This document shows, one piece after another, positions 15,273-23,238 of a DNA stretch of 40,106 nucleotides (the first letter of the stretch is position 1; every line of letters starts with the position of its first letter). This stretch comes from a virus. A model generated the notes under the pieces. That model saw nothing but the letters and a program-made list of their open reading frames with translations. It had not been told where the DNA came from and did no database searches. The DNA lies in the IMG/VR virus record IMGVR_UViG_3300037882_003356, positions 1 to 40,106 of that record; one strand, written 5' to 3'. A program made the translations under genes and the position numbers.

Positions 15273-16397
15273 TTAAACGCTCCGGTTTGGCGTACTACCA
15301 TATTTTTCCATGATGGCGCGACGCTTGGCCTTCGGGAGTTTCCCGAAATCATCCGTCGACATGGAGAGAATTTCCCCGACTGTGTATTCGTCAGAGTTCG
15401 TCGCTCCACCACCGCCGGCGCCTGTCGTCCGCACCTTCTTTTCGTTTTCTTCCAGCTTGCGAGCTCTTTCCTGATTCTCCGCTGGAATCTTTTCGCCTTT
15501 TGCGGTCCGTACCGCCTTCTCGACGTCAGGCCATTTCGGCGACGCCTTGATGAGGTTGTACGTCGCGAGGACCACGTTTCCTTTTTTCGCCGCCACCCGG
15601 GTCAGGTATTCCTTTGCGTCCGGGTCTCCTCCGAGAATGTCCTGGGCGTAGTCGATGACTTCATCCATGTCTGAAATGCCCTTTTCTTTCAGGGTAATCC
15701 GGGCTTCCAGTTTCTGATTCTGGATAAGCAGCTGAGTCATAGTGGTGATTTCACCATCACCTTTGGCTGCCGGCGCTTCTTTCCTTGCGCCGAGCAGTTT
15801 CTTGACGTCAGCTACGGTCAAAATGTCATCGTCGTCACGACCGGCGAAAGGGTCTTCCTCTTGAGCCAGCTTTTCAGCCGGTTTTTCTTTCTCTTTGAGT
15901 TGACCCTGCATTCTCTCGAACTTCAGGAGCTCGTTCTCTTCTTCTGCACGTTGAGCGCGAGCGCGTTGCTTTCTCAGGTCAAAAAATAGCCCGACTTCCT
16001 TGGGCGAGTACCCGGAAAGGTCTTCGTGGCCTTCAGGCTTCTCGAGTTCCTTCTCGAGTTTCTTGCGGACTTCAGCAGTTATCTCGTCCTTTTCAGGCGA
16101 CTTGCCATCTGCTGCTTTGGCTTCCTTTTTTTCGGAGGGGGATTCCTCCGCTTCGTCAGCTGCTTTTTTTTCGGGCGCGGCTGGCTTCCCGGGTTCGCTC
16201 TCTTCTTCTGCGGACTTTTCCTTTTTGATACCCGAAGGGGCGTCATCGTCAGGAATTTCCGCTTCTTCTTCCTCTTCGACCACCGGAGCGGAGGGGTCGG
16301 AGGATTTTGGTGTTGACTTGACAAATTTCTCTTCTTCTTTTGAAAGCGTTTCGCCTTTTTGAATTTTGGCTTCGACTTCTTCAGCTTTGACAGGCAT
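15273..16397 (-). CDS. Scaffold-like capsid assembly protein
   Basis: A 374-residue highly charged, largely helical protein. Residues 1-110 are extremely acidic/lysine-rich and probably disordered (EEEEEAEIPDDDAPSG, KKEAKAADGKSPEKDE). A helical middle (RKQRARAQRAEEENELLKFE) and a C-terminal helix-turn-helix-like basic end (FGKLPKAKRRAIMEKYGS) follow. Coiled-coil composition, acidic N-terminus and the position between portal and major capsid are the usual signs of an internal scaffold protein, which is removed during maturation. No protease gene is seen in the head cluster. AAGGAG precedes ATG 16397. Confidence 0.8.
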   Translation of the reverse strand: MPVKAEEVEAKIQKGETLSKEEEKFVKSTPKSSDPSAPVVEEEEEAEIPDDDAPSGIKKEKSAEEESEPGKPAAPEKKAADEAEESPSEKKEAKAADGKSPEKDEITAEVRKKLEKELEKPEGHEDLSGYSPKEVGLFFDLRKQRARAQRAEEENELLKFERMQGQLKEKEKPAEKLAQEEDPFAGRDDDDILTVADVKKLLGARKEAPAAKGDGEITTMTQLLIQNQKLEARITLKEKGISDMDEVIDYAQDILGGDPDAKEYLTRVAAKKGNVVLATYNLIKASPKWPDVEKAVRTAKGEKIPAENQERARKLEENEKKVRTTGAGGGGATNSDEYTVGEILSMSTDDFGKLPKAKRRAIMEKYGSTPNRSV

Positions 16398-16416
16398 GGG
16401 ATTACTCCTTGCTGGG

Positions 16417-18456
16417 TTATCGCCTCATCGGCGGAGTTTTACTCGCCGCGCCATTGGTACCTTTTGTTTGAGCGGCTGCAATCGCGGCGGCCTGCTGCTG
16501 CTCTTGAAACTGTCTGACTTTATCCAGGACTTCAGTCTTGTTCGGAAAGGTCATAAAATCGGCCATCACATCGAACGGAATCGGCATACCTGACTTCACC
16601 ATTTCCATCAGGTCTTCAAAGGTTTCTTCGCGCATGGTCTTGGTGTTGCCCTGCTCTGCAATCCGGACGTTGTATTTGCCGTCCTCGATCAGAACGAGAA
16701 ATGTTCGGAGGTCGACGTCTGAGACTTGCGCTTTTCTCAGGAAGTTTTCACCGAGAACCTTTTTCATCTTCGCGACGTCGAAAAGTGTCGGGATAACCTT
16801 GAAAAGGAACTGGCCGATCAGCTTCTTCGTGTACCGGAAGTTCCGGAAATCGGTCTCGAGAATGGTAATTGCCTGACGGATACGGAGCGCGATGGCCTTG
16901 CCTGAAGGATTCGAGCTCTGGTCCACGGCAAGAAGGTCGGAGTTCACGCCTGAGACCTCTTTAAAATCGTCGTTCGCCGCCTTCTCGCGGACTTGATTCG
17001 CAAGGTCCGGAGCGACCGGCTGAATACGGTCCAGCGCGGACCCCTTCTTTTTCCGGAGGGCAATACCCGGCGTTGAGCCGAAATTCTTCAGCTCATTCCA
17101 CTGTGGGTCCGTCAGCGCGTCATCGTCGCCAATCCAGCCAGAGTTCGCAGCCGTGCCGAGAATGTGGAGGAACTGAGACCTGGCCTTGTTCTTCTCGCGC
17201 TGCGGGTCTTTGAGAGAACGTACAATTCCGCAGAATTTGTCCTCTTCTTTGTCTGCTTCCGGATTCCAGTCAGCGATAAACTGGAAGAATGGAAATCCGC
17301 TGTAATACGGCTCAAAAGGCGAGAGCCCTTGCGTCAGAATCTCGCCGGCCACCTTAATCGCGACACACATGACCCGGACCTTGCGCTTCCGCATGATCGT
17401 CTTCCAGTCAGGCTCCTGGCCGCCATCCGCGAGAAACTTGGCCTTGCGCTTTTCTATTTCAGCTTTGGCCTCGTCTTCGGTTTTAAACTTCGGCATATCG
17501 CCTTTGTTCACGAAATAGACAAAAAAGCGGTCCTCACGTTTCAGGTACCAGTATTCCTTGACGGTATACTGGCGCTGGTCGTCGGTCTCATTCCCGGGCG
17601 CTGTGGAAGCGTTCAAGCCGGTCTTCTTCTTGCCTTTGTCGTTTCCGTAATTATTCGCGTCGCCTTCAACTGGTGAGGCAATCCCAAGGGTCGGGTCTTC
17701 GTCATCTGGCCCCATGGCCTCGATAACTTCCGCCTTCTCCGGGTAGAGCTCTTTGAGTTCGCTCTTCGTCTTATGGACGATCTTGAAGCAAAACTGGCGG
17801 TCGGACAGGTCGTACGCGGTCCCGCGCGGGTCCGGAATAATTTTAAAAGGGCCGTGATAAATGGACTTCATCTCCCCGAAAATCGGGTCGTTTGAATAAT
17901 CCTGGTGAAACTCAATCCAGCTTCGGCCAGCCTTTTCCCCGCCGGCGAAGAGATAGCCCATGTGGAACTCGAGCTGGCTAACCTCGTCAATGTGGTCGAC
18001 CATCTTGTCCATGACTTCGGAAAATTTCTGGTCTTCCCCGCCTTCCGGAGATACTTGGAGCCGAGCGGAGTTCTGCAGCATATGGCCGGTCAGCAGCTTG
18101 ATGATCGGCTTGATTTTGTTGAACGTCAGAACCGGGCGCCCCTGGCCTTCCAGCTTCGCGCGTTCCTCGTCCGTCCATTGATTCCCACTGTAGAAATTGA
18201 TGTCTTCCTTCATCACTTCAGCGGATTGTGTCTGAGCGGTCCAGCCGAGTTTGAAATCGTCGTCCAGCTGGGTCTTCAGGTCATCGAGAACTGCAGCGGC
18301 CTTTTCCTCTTCGGATTTGCCTTCCTTTTTGACACCTGTGTATTCTTCGGGGTCAAGCGTGGCCGTGGTAGCAGTCTCTTCTTCCAAATATTCTTCGGGC
18401 TTCTTTTCGTCTTCTTCAGACGGTGGCGGGACGAGATTCTTTTTTCGCTTTTTCAT
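16417..18456 (-). CDS. Portal protein, P22-like
   Basis: A 679-residue portal that matches the P22 portal family in pattern and length. After a charged disordered N-terminus (1-75), the core starts with EDINFYSGNQWTDEERAKLE and GRPVLTFNKIKPIIKLLTGH, a hallmark of the family, then GRSWIEFHQDYSNDPIFGEM and FKIIPDPRGTAYDLSDRQFC. The C-terminal helical barrel region is rich in A and Q (FQEQQQAAAIAAAQTKG). Twelve copies form the dodecameric vertex through which DNA is packaged and ejected. The start follows the TerL stop directly (TAAATG). Confidence 0.92.
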   Translation of the reverse strand: MKKRKKNLVPPPSEEDEKKPEEYLEEETATTATLDPEEYTGVKKEGKSEEEKAAAVLDDLKTQLDDDFKLGWTAQTQSAEVMKEDINFYSGNQWTDEERAKLEGQGRPVLTFNKIKPIIKLLTGHMLQNSARLQVSPEGGEDQKFSEVMDKMVDHIDEVSQLEFHMGYLFAGGEKAGRSWIEFHQDYSNDPIFGEMKSIYHGPFKIIPDPRGTAYDLSDRQFCFKIVHKTKSELKELYPEKAEVIEAMGPDDEDPTLGIASPVEGDANNYGNDKGKKKTGLNASTAPGNETDDQRQYTVKEYWYLKREDRFFVYFVNKGDMPKFKTEDEAKAEIEKRKAKFLADGGQEPDWKTIMRKRKVRVMCVAIKVAGEILTQGLSPFEPYYSGFPFFQFIADWNPEADKEEDKFCGIVRSLKDPQREKNKARSQFLHILGTAANSGWIGDDDALTDPQWNELKNFGSTPGIALRKKKGSALDRIQPVAPDLANQVREKAANDDFKEVSGVNSDLLAVDQSSNPSGKAIALRIRQAITILETDFRNFRYTKKLIGQFLFKVIPTLFDVAKMKKVLGENFLRKAQVSDVDLRTFLVLIEDGKYNVRIAEQGNTKTMREETFEDLMEMVKSGMPIPFDVMADFMTFPNKTEVLDKVRQFQEQQQAAAIAAAQTKGTNGAASKTPPMRR

Positions 18457-19977
18457 TTACGCTCCCATGAATGACGTTGCGCCATCGGGTACGATACTGG
18501 ACCCGCCGTTCGCGTCAGCTCGCCAGCTGTCCTTGCGTTTGATTGCTTTGGCCGTTTTGAAGCCCCATATTGCGAGCTTGGCCGCGTCCCAGGTATTCGG
18601 AGACCGGCCCAGCCTTGACTTAATGTCTACTTTGTCCTCAATCTGCAGCCGGCCATTCTTGCGGTTCGTGAAATAGAGTTCGGTCGTGGCTTCCTCTTCG
18701 CATTGTTCGTCTTCAGGAAGGCTGATATGACCGTCCAACATACGCTGTTTCGCGTAAAAAGAAGCCTCAGACCGGTGATTCAGGTATTCCTCGCCGATTA
18801 CCTTGTGGTCGGAGCATGAGCCCTTGAATTCGATGAGCTCGACCGTATTCGGCTTCATCTTGCGGTAGAACTGAGCGATAGGCGCACCTAGGCCATCGCA
18901 GTCAATCGTGACCGTGCAAATGTCCTCGGGGAAATTCTTCTTCTGGAAGGCCGCGATCTTCGCGCACGCTTCCGGGGCCTCGCAGTTGGGGATGACGAGT
19001 TTGTCCAGAAACTTTCCGGATTCCATAGCGTAGAGCACCATGTCGTCGACGCCGGTCAAGGCCGGGTCAACGCCAATCGAACCGCGCCGGTCGCTCCACC
19101 ATGACAGAGGCCGGCGCACGCAGCGGGTATAGAGGTCTTTCGAAATGACGGAATTGATTGAACTGGTCGGCTTGAGCCCGAGCACGCGAGCCATATACCG
19201 CGGGTCACGGCCTGAACCGTCCGCGTTCCAGCGCTTCTCTTTGTCCTGCACCCAATCCCAGGTAACGAGCCCGGGCAGGATGACTTTCTTTTCTTTCACG
19301 TTCACGCAGTCGTAAGCGTTTAAACGGATGATGATATTATTTTCCGGGTCGTCGATCATTTTCGCGAACCGCCCGACGTTCGTAAGCGGATTCCCGAGGT
19401 AAATTGCGAGGCAGACATCAGCCATCGTCAGAGATTCAATCTGTTCGAAGATGATGTCCTCAACGCCCTGAGCTTCGGAGACGATGACCATGAGGCGCGG
19501 ACTGTGTGCGCCCTGGAACTTCCCGGGCTGGTCTTTCTGCTCGCGGGTCGTAAAGGCTGAAATGAACCAGTTGTCGCCGGCCTCCAGCTTGCCCGACACC
19601 ATTTTCCCCATTTCATCGAGGTCTGGCCGGGAGTTGTACGCCGCTTTCATTTCGCTCCACATCACGTCCAGGACTTGGCGCTCGCCGGTGGCGGTCATAA
19701 TCACCTTGCAGGGTCCGAAACACTCGAAGAACCAGAGAGAAGCGCGACCTGAAATCGTCCAGTCTTTCCCCATGGCGTTGGCTGAAGTGACGACAATCGG
19801 TTTTTTTTGAAGGATTGCTTCCGGGAGAGCGCGAAGCATGGCTTTTTCATGCTCATCCATCCGGTCGGGAGAAATGCCAAGGCGCTGCTCAAAATAAAGG
19901 ACAGGGTCTTCGCGCCACGCCTGGAGCTTTTCCTCACGCGCGGCAATTATCGGGGCTTGGTCAGTTGCTTGGACCAT
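18457..19977 (-). CDS. terL: Terminase large subunit
   Basis: A 506-residue packaging motor. The ATPase half has a Walker A loop SANAMGKDW (residues 65-73) and a Walker B strand LMVIVSEAQ (162-170) in which serine replaces the usual first acid of the DE pair. The C-terminal RNase H-like nuclease half carries GVDPALTGVDDMVL (first catalytic acid) and TVTIDCDGLGAPIAQFY (second). A coupling-type TATGER lies at 95-100. It pumps DNA into the prohead and cuts concatemers. It overlaps TerS by 17 bases, with AAGGCGAG ahead of ATG 19977. Confidence 0.92.
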   Translation of the reverse strand: MVQATDQAPIIAAREEKLQAWREDPVLYFEQRLGISPDRMDEHEKAMLRALPEAILQKKPIVVTSANAMGKDWTISGRASLWFFECFGPCKVIMTATGERQVLDVMWSEMKAAYNSRPDLDEMGKMVSGKLEAGDNWFISAFTTREQKDQPGKFQGAHSPRLMVIVSEAQGVEDIIFEQIESLTMADVCLAIYLGNPLTNVGRFAKMIDDPENNIIIRLNAYDCVNVKEKKVILPGLVTWDWVQDKEKRWNADGSGRDPRYMARVLGLKPTSSINSVISKDLYTRCVRRPLSWWSDRRGSIGVDPALTGVDDMVLYAMESGKFLDKLVIPNCEAPEACAKIAAFQKKNFPEDICTVTIDCDGLGAPIAQFYRKMKPNTVELIEFKGSCSDHKVIGEEYLNHRSEASFYAKQRMLDGHISLPEDEQCEEEATTELYFTNRKNGRLQIEDKVDIKSRLGRSPNTWDAAKLAIWGFKTAKAIKRKDSWRADANGGSSIVPDGATSFMGA

Positions 19978-20479
19978 GGCTCGCCTTGTCTCGAATCATT
20001 TTTATGAACTCGGGACGGAAGAGAACTTCGGCTTGGCTTTTCCCCTTAGCGAGCTCCTCGGCTTCTTTCTTGCGAACCGGGGCGAATATCTGGAGGAGGG
20101 TAAGAGGGCCGTTGCCTTTGCCTTCTTCTGGCTTGAGCTGGCCTTTGAGTTTGAGGGCTGTCTCTACAAAGCGGTGGCGGGTCTGCCAGTCAGGGGCTGT
20201 TTCGCTTTCGCCTTCCCCGAGCGGGACGATCTTATCTGCAGCCAACCCTTCGCTGATTGTATTGGCCAGGGCCTTATCCGTAATCCCGGACGCCTCAAGC
20301 CAATGCGCCATATCTAAGCGATTCTCAATGTTTTGCTTGGCTGCAACGGCGGTATTGTGCGAGTAGCCGGCAGCACGAGCCGCGGCATACTTGCTCATTC
20401 CGAGAATGAGATTTTTTTTGTAGAGTTGCTGGCGAGCGTTTACTTTTCGAGGAGTTTTAGGAGCTTTTTGCTCTGTCAT
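19961..20479 (-). CDS. terS: Terminase small subunit
   Basis: A 172-residue DNA-recognition subunit. The N-terminal helix-turn-helix is clear: [20 protein letters not shown] (about 13-32) then [19 protein letters not shown], the [14 protein letters not shown] pattern seen in many small terminases. A central oligomerization segment and a charged C-terminus ([15 protein letters not shown]) follow. ATG 20479 has GGAG nine bases upstream; a longer start at 20521 lacks support. It overlaps the cold-shock gene by 23 bases and TerL by 17 bases. Confidence 0.85.
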   Translation of the reverse strand: MTEQKAPKTPRKVNARQQLYKKNLILGMSKYAAARAAGYSHNTAVAAKQNIENRLDMAHWLEASGITDKALANTISEGLAADKIVPLGEGESETAPDWQTRHRFVETALKLKGQLKPEEGKGNGPLTLLQIFAPVRKKEAEELAKGKSQAEVLFRPEFIKMIRDKASHGPSN

Positions 20480-20744
20480 CCGCGGAACTCCGTGAAGTGG
20501 GTTTATCTTTCGACTTTCCACTTACGGCGTCCACGTTCTCAGCGCTCACAGGTACCACGTTTGCGGCTTGTGGTCCTTGCTTTCCGCTAACTTCTTCAAA
20601 CTCGACTTGCTGGCCTTCGGCGAGGGTCCGGTAGCCTTTCATGTCGATTGCTGTGTGATGCACGAAAACGTCTTTACCGCCTGAATTTGGCGAGATAAAG
20701 CCGTAACCCTTCTTTGCATCAAACCACTTGACGGTTCCGATCAT
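20457..20744 (-). CDS. Cold-shock-domain protein
   Basis: A 95-residue protein. Residues 1-66 form a complete cold-shock domain: [20 protein letters not shown] has RNP1 (KGYGFI), DVFVHHTAI is RNP2, and [19 protein letters not shown] closes the barrel. Residues 67-95 are a serine/lysine-rich, probably disordered tail. Such proteins bind single-stranded RNA or DNA and melt secondary structure, and host forms act as RNA chaperones and antiterminators. GGAGC lies before ATG 20744. It directly precedes the terminase genes, so it may help late transcripts read through structured regions, but this is inference. Confidence 0.9.
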   Translation of the reverse strand: MIGTVKWFDAKKGYGFISPNSGGKDVFVHHTAIDMKGYRTLAEGQQVEFEEVSGKQGPQAANVVPVSAENVDAVSGKSKDKPTSRSSADDRAKSS

Positions 20745-20791
20745 TTGTGCTCCATTCTGTTCTTCTTGCAGGGTTTTGTAAACAGGAATTG

Positions 20792-20992
20792 TCAGGATTG
20801 CCCTGCCGGCATTGTAAGGGAAGCGCTCTCCGATGACCATATTTTTTTTCCGGTTTCGATGATTCGCTGGCACATTTCAATATCCGATTCTCCTACATGG
20901 ACGTCCTTGCCGAGAGCCTCTTTCAGTTTTGCGTAAACGACGCCGCGCTTCATTCCCCGGGCCTTCCAGAGCGGGTCAATCGTCGCATAGAT
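20792..20992 (-). pseudogene. C-terminal remnant of a DUF3268-like zinc-finger protein
   Basis: This stretch reads IYATIDPLWKARGMKRGVVY, then AKLKEALGKDVHVGES and [16 protein letters not shown], which resembles the C-terminal end of phage zinc-finger-containing DUF3268 proteins (FDPLWKxGxMxRxxAY...CHIGxxDxxxCxxV). The N-terminal cysteine zinc ribbon is absent. The frame is open to a stop at 21025, and an ATG at 20953 (MKRGVVYAKL) with GGGGA ahead could still make a 53-residue peptide. I read it as a remnant joined by deletion to the YopX-like fragment upstream. Confidence 0.5.
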
Positions 20993-21026
20993 TTTTATGC
21001 CACGCCCTGAATTTAATCTCTCTCAT
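20976..21026 (-). pseudogene. YopX-like N-terminal fragment
   Basis: ATG 21026, behind an AAGGAAAG ribosome site, starts MREIKFRAWH, the conserved opening of YopX-family phage proteins, but after six further residues (KNLCDD) reaches a stop. The rest of a YopX protein is absent and the sequence passes straight into a DUF3268-like C-terminus in another frame, so the simplest reading is a deletion scar. Confidence 0.45.
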
Positions 21027-21153
21027 TTTCTTTCCTTTCTTGGCGTGTTTCAACGCTCCCGGGCATCCCCCTCCATTTATTCATTTGCTCGTCTGATTTT
21101 CTGATAAGTTCCTGAGACTTTTTGATTATGTCGCGGTGCGCTTGTTCTATCAT
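21013..21153 (-). CDS. Small hypothetical helical protein
   Basis: A 46-residue ORF beginning at ATG 21153 inside an ATGA overlap with the preceding gene's stop, with sequence IEQAHRDIIKKSQELIRKSD followed by a basic end. It is predicted helical and hydrophilic. Translational coupling and lack of any other use for this stretch support a real gene. No homology recognised. Confidence 0.5.
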   Translation of the reverse strand: MIEQAHRDIIKKSQELIRKSDEQMNKWRGMPGSVETRQERKENERD

Positions 21154-21587
21154 GGCTGCCCCGCCTTTCGCTGCGCGACCTCATTCCAGTACGGATACAG
21201 AAGCTCGTCGGTTTCGTACTCGAGGAAGCTCTCGTACTTTTCCGGGTCCGCGTCGATTTCCTCCTGTGGCAATTTAACTTTGACGAGGATTCCCATTTCT
21301 TCCGCTTGGTCCTGAATGTCTCCACCGTCCGGGCTTCCGTCAAAGACTTCGCCGAAAAGCCAGTCCAGAAATTTCTTCAAGCGCGAGATTTCGTTCTCAA
21401 GGGCGATGACTTTCTCCGCGACAGCTTGCGTCAGCTCGACGTCTTGCAGCAAAACCTTATCGACCGCCTCATCGACAAACTTCGACGCCTGGGAAGAATC
21501 AAACTCACCTTCCGGTCTCGGGTCCCAGCATAATGACGCCTCACCGGCCAGTTCTCCCAAAATTCGACTTACTGCGTTCTTTTCCAT
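21150..21587 (-). CDS. Hypothetical phage accessory protein
   Basis: A 145-residue acidic protein. The N-terminal part (ILGELAGEASLCWDPRPEGE, then FDSSQASKFVDEAVDKVL) follows a pattern I associate with a widespread phage hypothetical family found in accessory regions. A central leucine-rich helix (ENEISRLKKFLDWLFGEVF) could be a coiled coil. No catalytic motif is evident. It is coupled to the next small gene by ATGA. Function unknown. Confidence 0.65.
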   Translation of the reverse strand: MEKNAVSRILGELAGEASLCWDPRPEGEFDSSQASKFVDEAVDKVLLQDVELTQAVAEKVIALENEISRLKKFLDWLFGEVFDGSPDGGDIQDQAEEMGILVKVKLPQEEIDADPEKYESFLEYETDELLYPYWNEVAQRKAGQP

Positions 21588-21589
21588 GA

Positions 21590-21859
21590 TTACGCCTCAC
21601 TTCTGCTTTTTCCGGAAGCCGACCGCTTCATGTTTCCTTCGATTGCTTCGTCGATTGCGTCCGTCACTACCTGGAAGTCTTCCGGATGAAACCCGGCGCT
21701 GATTTCAATGCGGTGTAAAATCTTGCCTTCTTTCAGGGTGTGAATTGTCGCAAGAAAGGCGTCCGCCCCTTTTCCGTCTTCCTTTACGAGAGCCTGGAAA
21801 TAGTCCAGCTGTTTTTTGACTGACACGTTCTTTGGCTGCTTACCGTTGTTTTCTGGCAT
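21590..21859 (-). CDS. Hypothetical small protein
   Basis: An 89-residue protein from ATG 21859, with AAAGGAG twelve bases ahead. The sequence (VKKQLDYFQALVKEDGKGAD, HTLKEGKILHRIEISAGFHP) is mixed alpha/beta with a basic C-terminus (MKRSASGKSRSEA). No family recognised. A longer in-frame start at 21946 overlaps the adjacent small gene in another frame and has no clear ribosome site. Confidence 0.6.
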   Translation of the reverse strand: MPENNGKQPKNVSVKKQLDYFQALVKEDGKGADAFLATIHTLKEGKILHRIEISAGFHPEDFQVVTDAIDEAIEGNMKRSASGKSRSEA

Positions 21860-21959
21860 GGGTCTTTCTCCTTTTTTTTCGTTCGTACAGCGTTTTGCCT
21901 TTGTAAGTAATGCTCTCGACATTTTTAAGCGGCGCCACAAAGACACAGACGCCTCTCAA
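21840..21959 (-). CDS. Possible small gene with TTG start
   Basis: A 39-residue frame starting at TTG 21959 reads RGVCVFVAPLKNVESITYKG, then KTLYERKKRRKTHARKQR. The first half has a convincing beta-hairpin pattern and the second a basic tail. The start is weak (GGAAAA four to nine bases ahead) and no ATG is available. It fills an otherwise empty 110-base gap between two genes. Confidence is moderate to low. Confidence 0.4.
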   Translation of the reverse strand: MRGVCVFVAPLKNVESITYKGKTLYERKKRRKTHARKQR

Positions 21960-21972
21960 TTTTCCAGATATT

Positions 21973-22161
21973 TTAAATTTCAATTCCGACCTTTCCGTTC
22001 GGTAAATGAATATGGCCCAATAGCTGGCTGGTAACCTTCTGGAGCTGGGCGAGCTGCTTCAGCGCGACGTCCAGCTTTTCTTCCGCCGCTTTGAATTTAT
22101 CGCTGGCGAGGGCAAAACTCGACCGGAGCTCTTCGACTTCCTTTTTCAATTCTTCCGACAT
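21973..22161 (-). CDS. Small coiled-coil protein
   Basis: A 62-residue protein from ATG 22161 with AAAGGAG just ahead. Residues 1-45 are a near-continuous heptad helix (EELKKEVEELRSSFALASDK, then FKAAEEKLDVALKQLAQLQK), ending in a short GHIHLPNGKVGIEI beta hairpin. No homologue is recognised. It overlaps the DUF1508 gene by 16 bases. Confidence 0.65.
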   Translation of the reverse strand: MSEELKKEVEELRSSFALASDKFKAAEEKLDVALKQLAQLQKVTSQLLGHIHLPNGKVGIEI

Positions 22162-22337
22162 GGCTTCTCCTTTAAAATGACCGAAATCTTATCTGGGCCG
22201 GCCACCATTTCAGCAGTTTTAAAAGCCTTCGCACGACTACTGTAAACCTCGCTGTGCGCCAGCGTCTCTCCGTTCCGGGCCTTCAGCTTCCAGAACCACT
22301 TCCCGCTTCGTCCTTTTTCAATTACGATTTGAAGCAT
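22146..22337 (-). CDS. DUF1508 (YegP-like) small protein
   Basis: A 63-residue protein from ATG 22337 behind a perfect AAAGGAGG. The sequence (LQIVIEKGRSGKWFWKLKAR, NGETLAHSEVYSSRAKAFKT) matches the DUF1508/YegP module: a W-F-W-x-L-K-x-x-N-G-E-x-L-x-x-S-E pattern in a single alpha/beta repeat. YegP has two such repeats; here there is one. Function of the family is not established. A longer frame to 22385 is not favoured given the strong ribosome site. Confidence 0.8.
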   Translation of the reverse strand: MLQIVIEKGRSGKWFWKLKARNGETLAHSEVYSSRAKAFKTAEMVAGPDKISVILKEKPCRKN

Positions 22338-22347
22338 AAAACCTCCT

Positions 22348-22518
22348 TTAAAATCTATCTTTTCCAAAAACCTTATCAAACACACTCCTCTGCCGGTCTG
22401 CTCGTTCCCAAGTCTGCTTTAAAATCGCCTTAAACTGCTCGGCGGTCATCACTATCTTCCCTTTGAACGGTATCGGTCTCTTCGCGTTCAGCAGGGTCCA
22501 GTAGTCCTCAAAATTCAT
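22348..22518 (-). CDS. Small hypothetical protein
   Basis: A 56-residue basic protein beginning at ATG 22518, one base after the upstream stop (TGACATG), with sequence NFEDYWTLLNAKRPIPFKGK, then VMTAEQFKAILKQTWERADR. It is predicted helical, with no known family. Tight packing with its neighbours supports expression. Confidence 0.6.
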   Translation of the reverse strand: MNFEDYWTLLNAKRPIPFKGKIVMTAEQFKAILKQTWERADRQRSVFDKVFGKDRF

Positions 22519-22519
22519 G

Positions 22520-22708
22520 TCAGCGGTTCGCGAAGAAATGCCAGACGAGAAACGCGAAGAGGAGCCAGAAGCCAGCCTTGAACCCGAACGAAATCCAGTC
22601 GATAGGCTCCGGGTCAGGCGGGTCACAACACTCCATAGCGAGCTCAGGGGTCGCGTGAATCGTGAGACATTCCAGGCATTGGTGCCTTTCGTCTTTCGAT
22701 TCATTCAT
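22520..22708 (-). CDS. Small membrane-anchored zinc-finger-like protein
   Basis: A 62-residue protein with a C-L-E-C pair and a CC pair in residues 11-28 (HQCLECLTIHATPELAMECC) and a C-terminal membrane segment (ISFGFKAGFWLLFAFLVWHF). It overlaps the pentapeptide gene by ATGA. A soluble metal-binding head tethered to the inner membrane is suggested. Function unknown. Confidence 0.6.
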   Translation of the reverse strand: MNESKDERHQCLECLTIHATPELAMECCDPPDPEPIDWISFGFKAGFWLLFAFLVWHFFANR

Positions 22709-23238
22709 TTTATCTCCTTGAGTTCAAACGCTTGTGACAGATTTTTCACCCACTCGTCAATCCATTCCACCGCGAATTTTGAGAATTGACTTTTTTCGGG
22801 AGTGTCTCCTGTTTTAATTCCCATAAAAAAACGCTCAATCGGGCGGTCAGAGTTCGGTTTTAAATTTGGAACCTGATCGTACGAACAATGTTTCACGTTC
22901 GCAATCGTTCCAACCAGACAAGCGCATTCTCCTTCGTACGTCGAACCGTTCACGCGACCTTCCACAAGCGCTTGACGCAAACCAGAGGCTTCTGCTGGGG
23001 CGCAACAAAGCACGGCCCAAAGATCGTATTTAATCGGCTCCAGGTCCGCGCCTTTGAGGTCCGCGCCTTTGAGGTACGCGCCTGTGAGGTCCGCGCCTGT
23101 GAGATACGCGCCTTTGAGGTACGCGCCTGTGAGGTCCGCGCCTGTGCTAACAGCGGCCTCCAGCGCCAGCTTTAAAGACCCAGCTTCGCACTCAAATAAA
23201 ATTTTTCCTGACCAGAAACTTTTTATTTCAAATTTCAT
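22705..23238 (-). CDS. Pentapeptide-repeat protein
   Basis: A 177-residue protein. Residues 31-66 contain seven tandem A-(D/Y)-L-(T/K)-G pentapeptides that would form a short right-handed quadrilateral beta-helix. The flanks (FEIKSFWSGKILFECEAGSL; the C-terminal EWIDEWVKNLSQAFELKEIK) are not repeats. Long pentapeptide proteins mimic DNA and block gyrase, but seven repeats (under two helical turns) is short for that. At DNA level the repeat is a 15-base tandem array. It is coupled to the genes on both sides by ATGA. Confidence 0.8.
   Translation of the reverse strand: MKFEIKSFWSGKILFECEAGSLKLALEAAVSTGADLTGAYLKGAYLTGADLTGAYLKGADLKGADLEPIKYDLWAVLCCAPAEASGLRQALVEGRVNGSTYEGECACLVGTIANVKHCSYDQVPNLKPNSDRPIERFFMGIKTGDTPEKSQFSKFAVEWIDEWVKNLSQAFELKEIK
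23042..23146 (-). repeat. Seven-copy 15-bp tandem repeat
   Basis: Seven near-identical 15-base units (one pentapeptide each, of type AGGTCCGCGCCTTTG on the plus strand) run head to tail without interruption. Variation is confined to two or three positions per unit, which suggests recent expansion by slippage or recombination. Unit loss or gain keeps the frame. Confidence 0.85.

Noticed and set aside
17164-17676. 170-residue plus-strand frame in the portal gene
   Set aside because: Antisense shadow with no ribosome site.
23042-23146. Short CRISPR-like array
   Set aside because: The units are contiguous 15-base tandem repeats without spacers and encode pentapeptides in frame.
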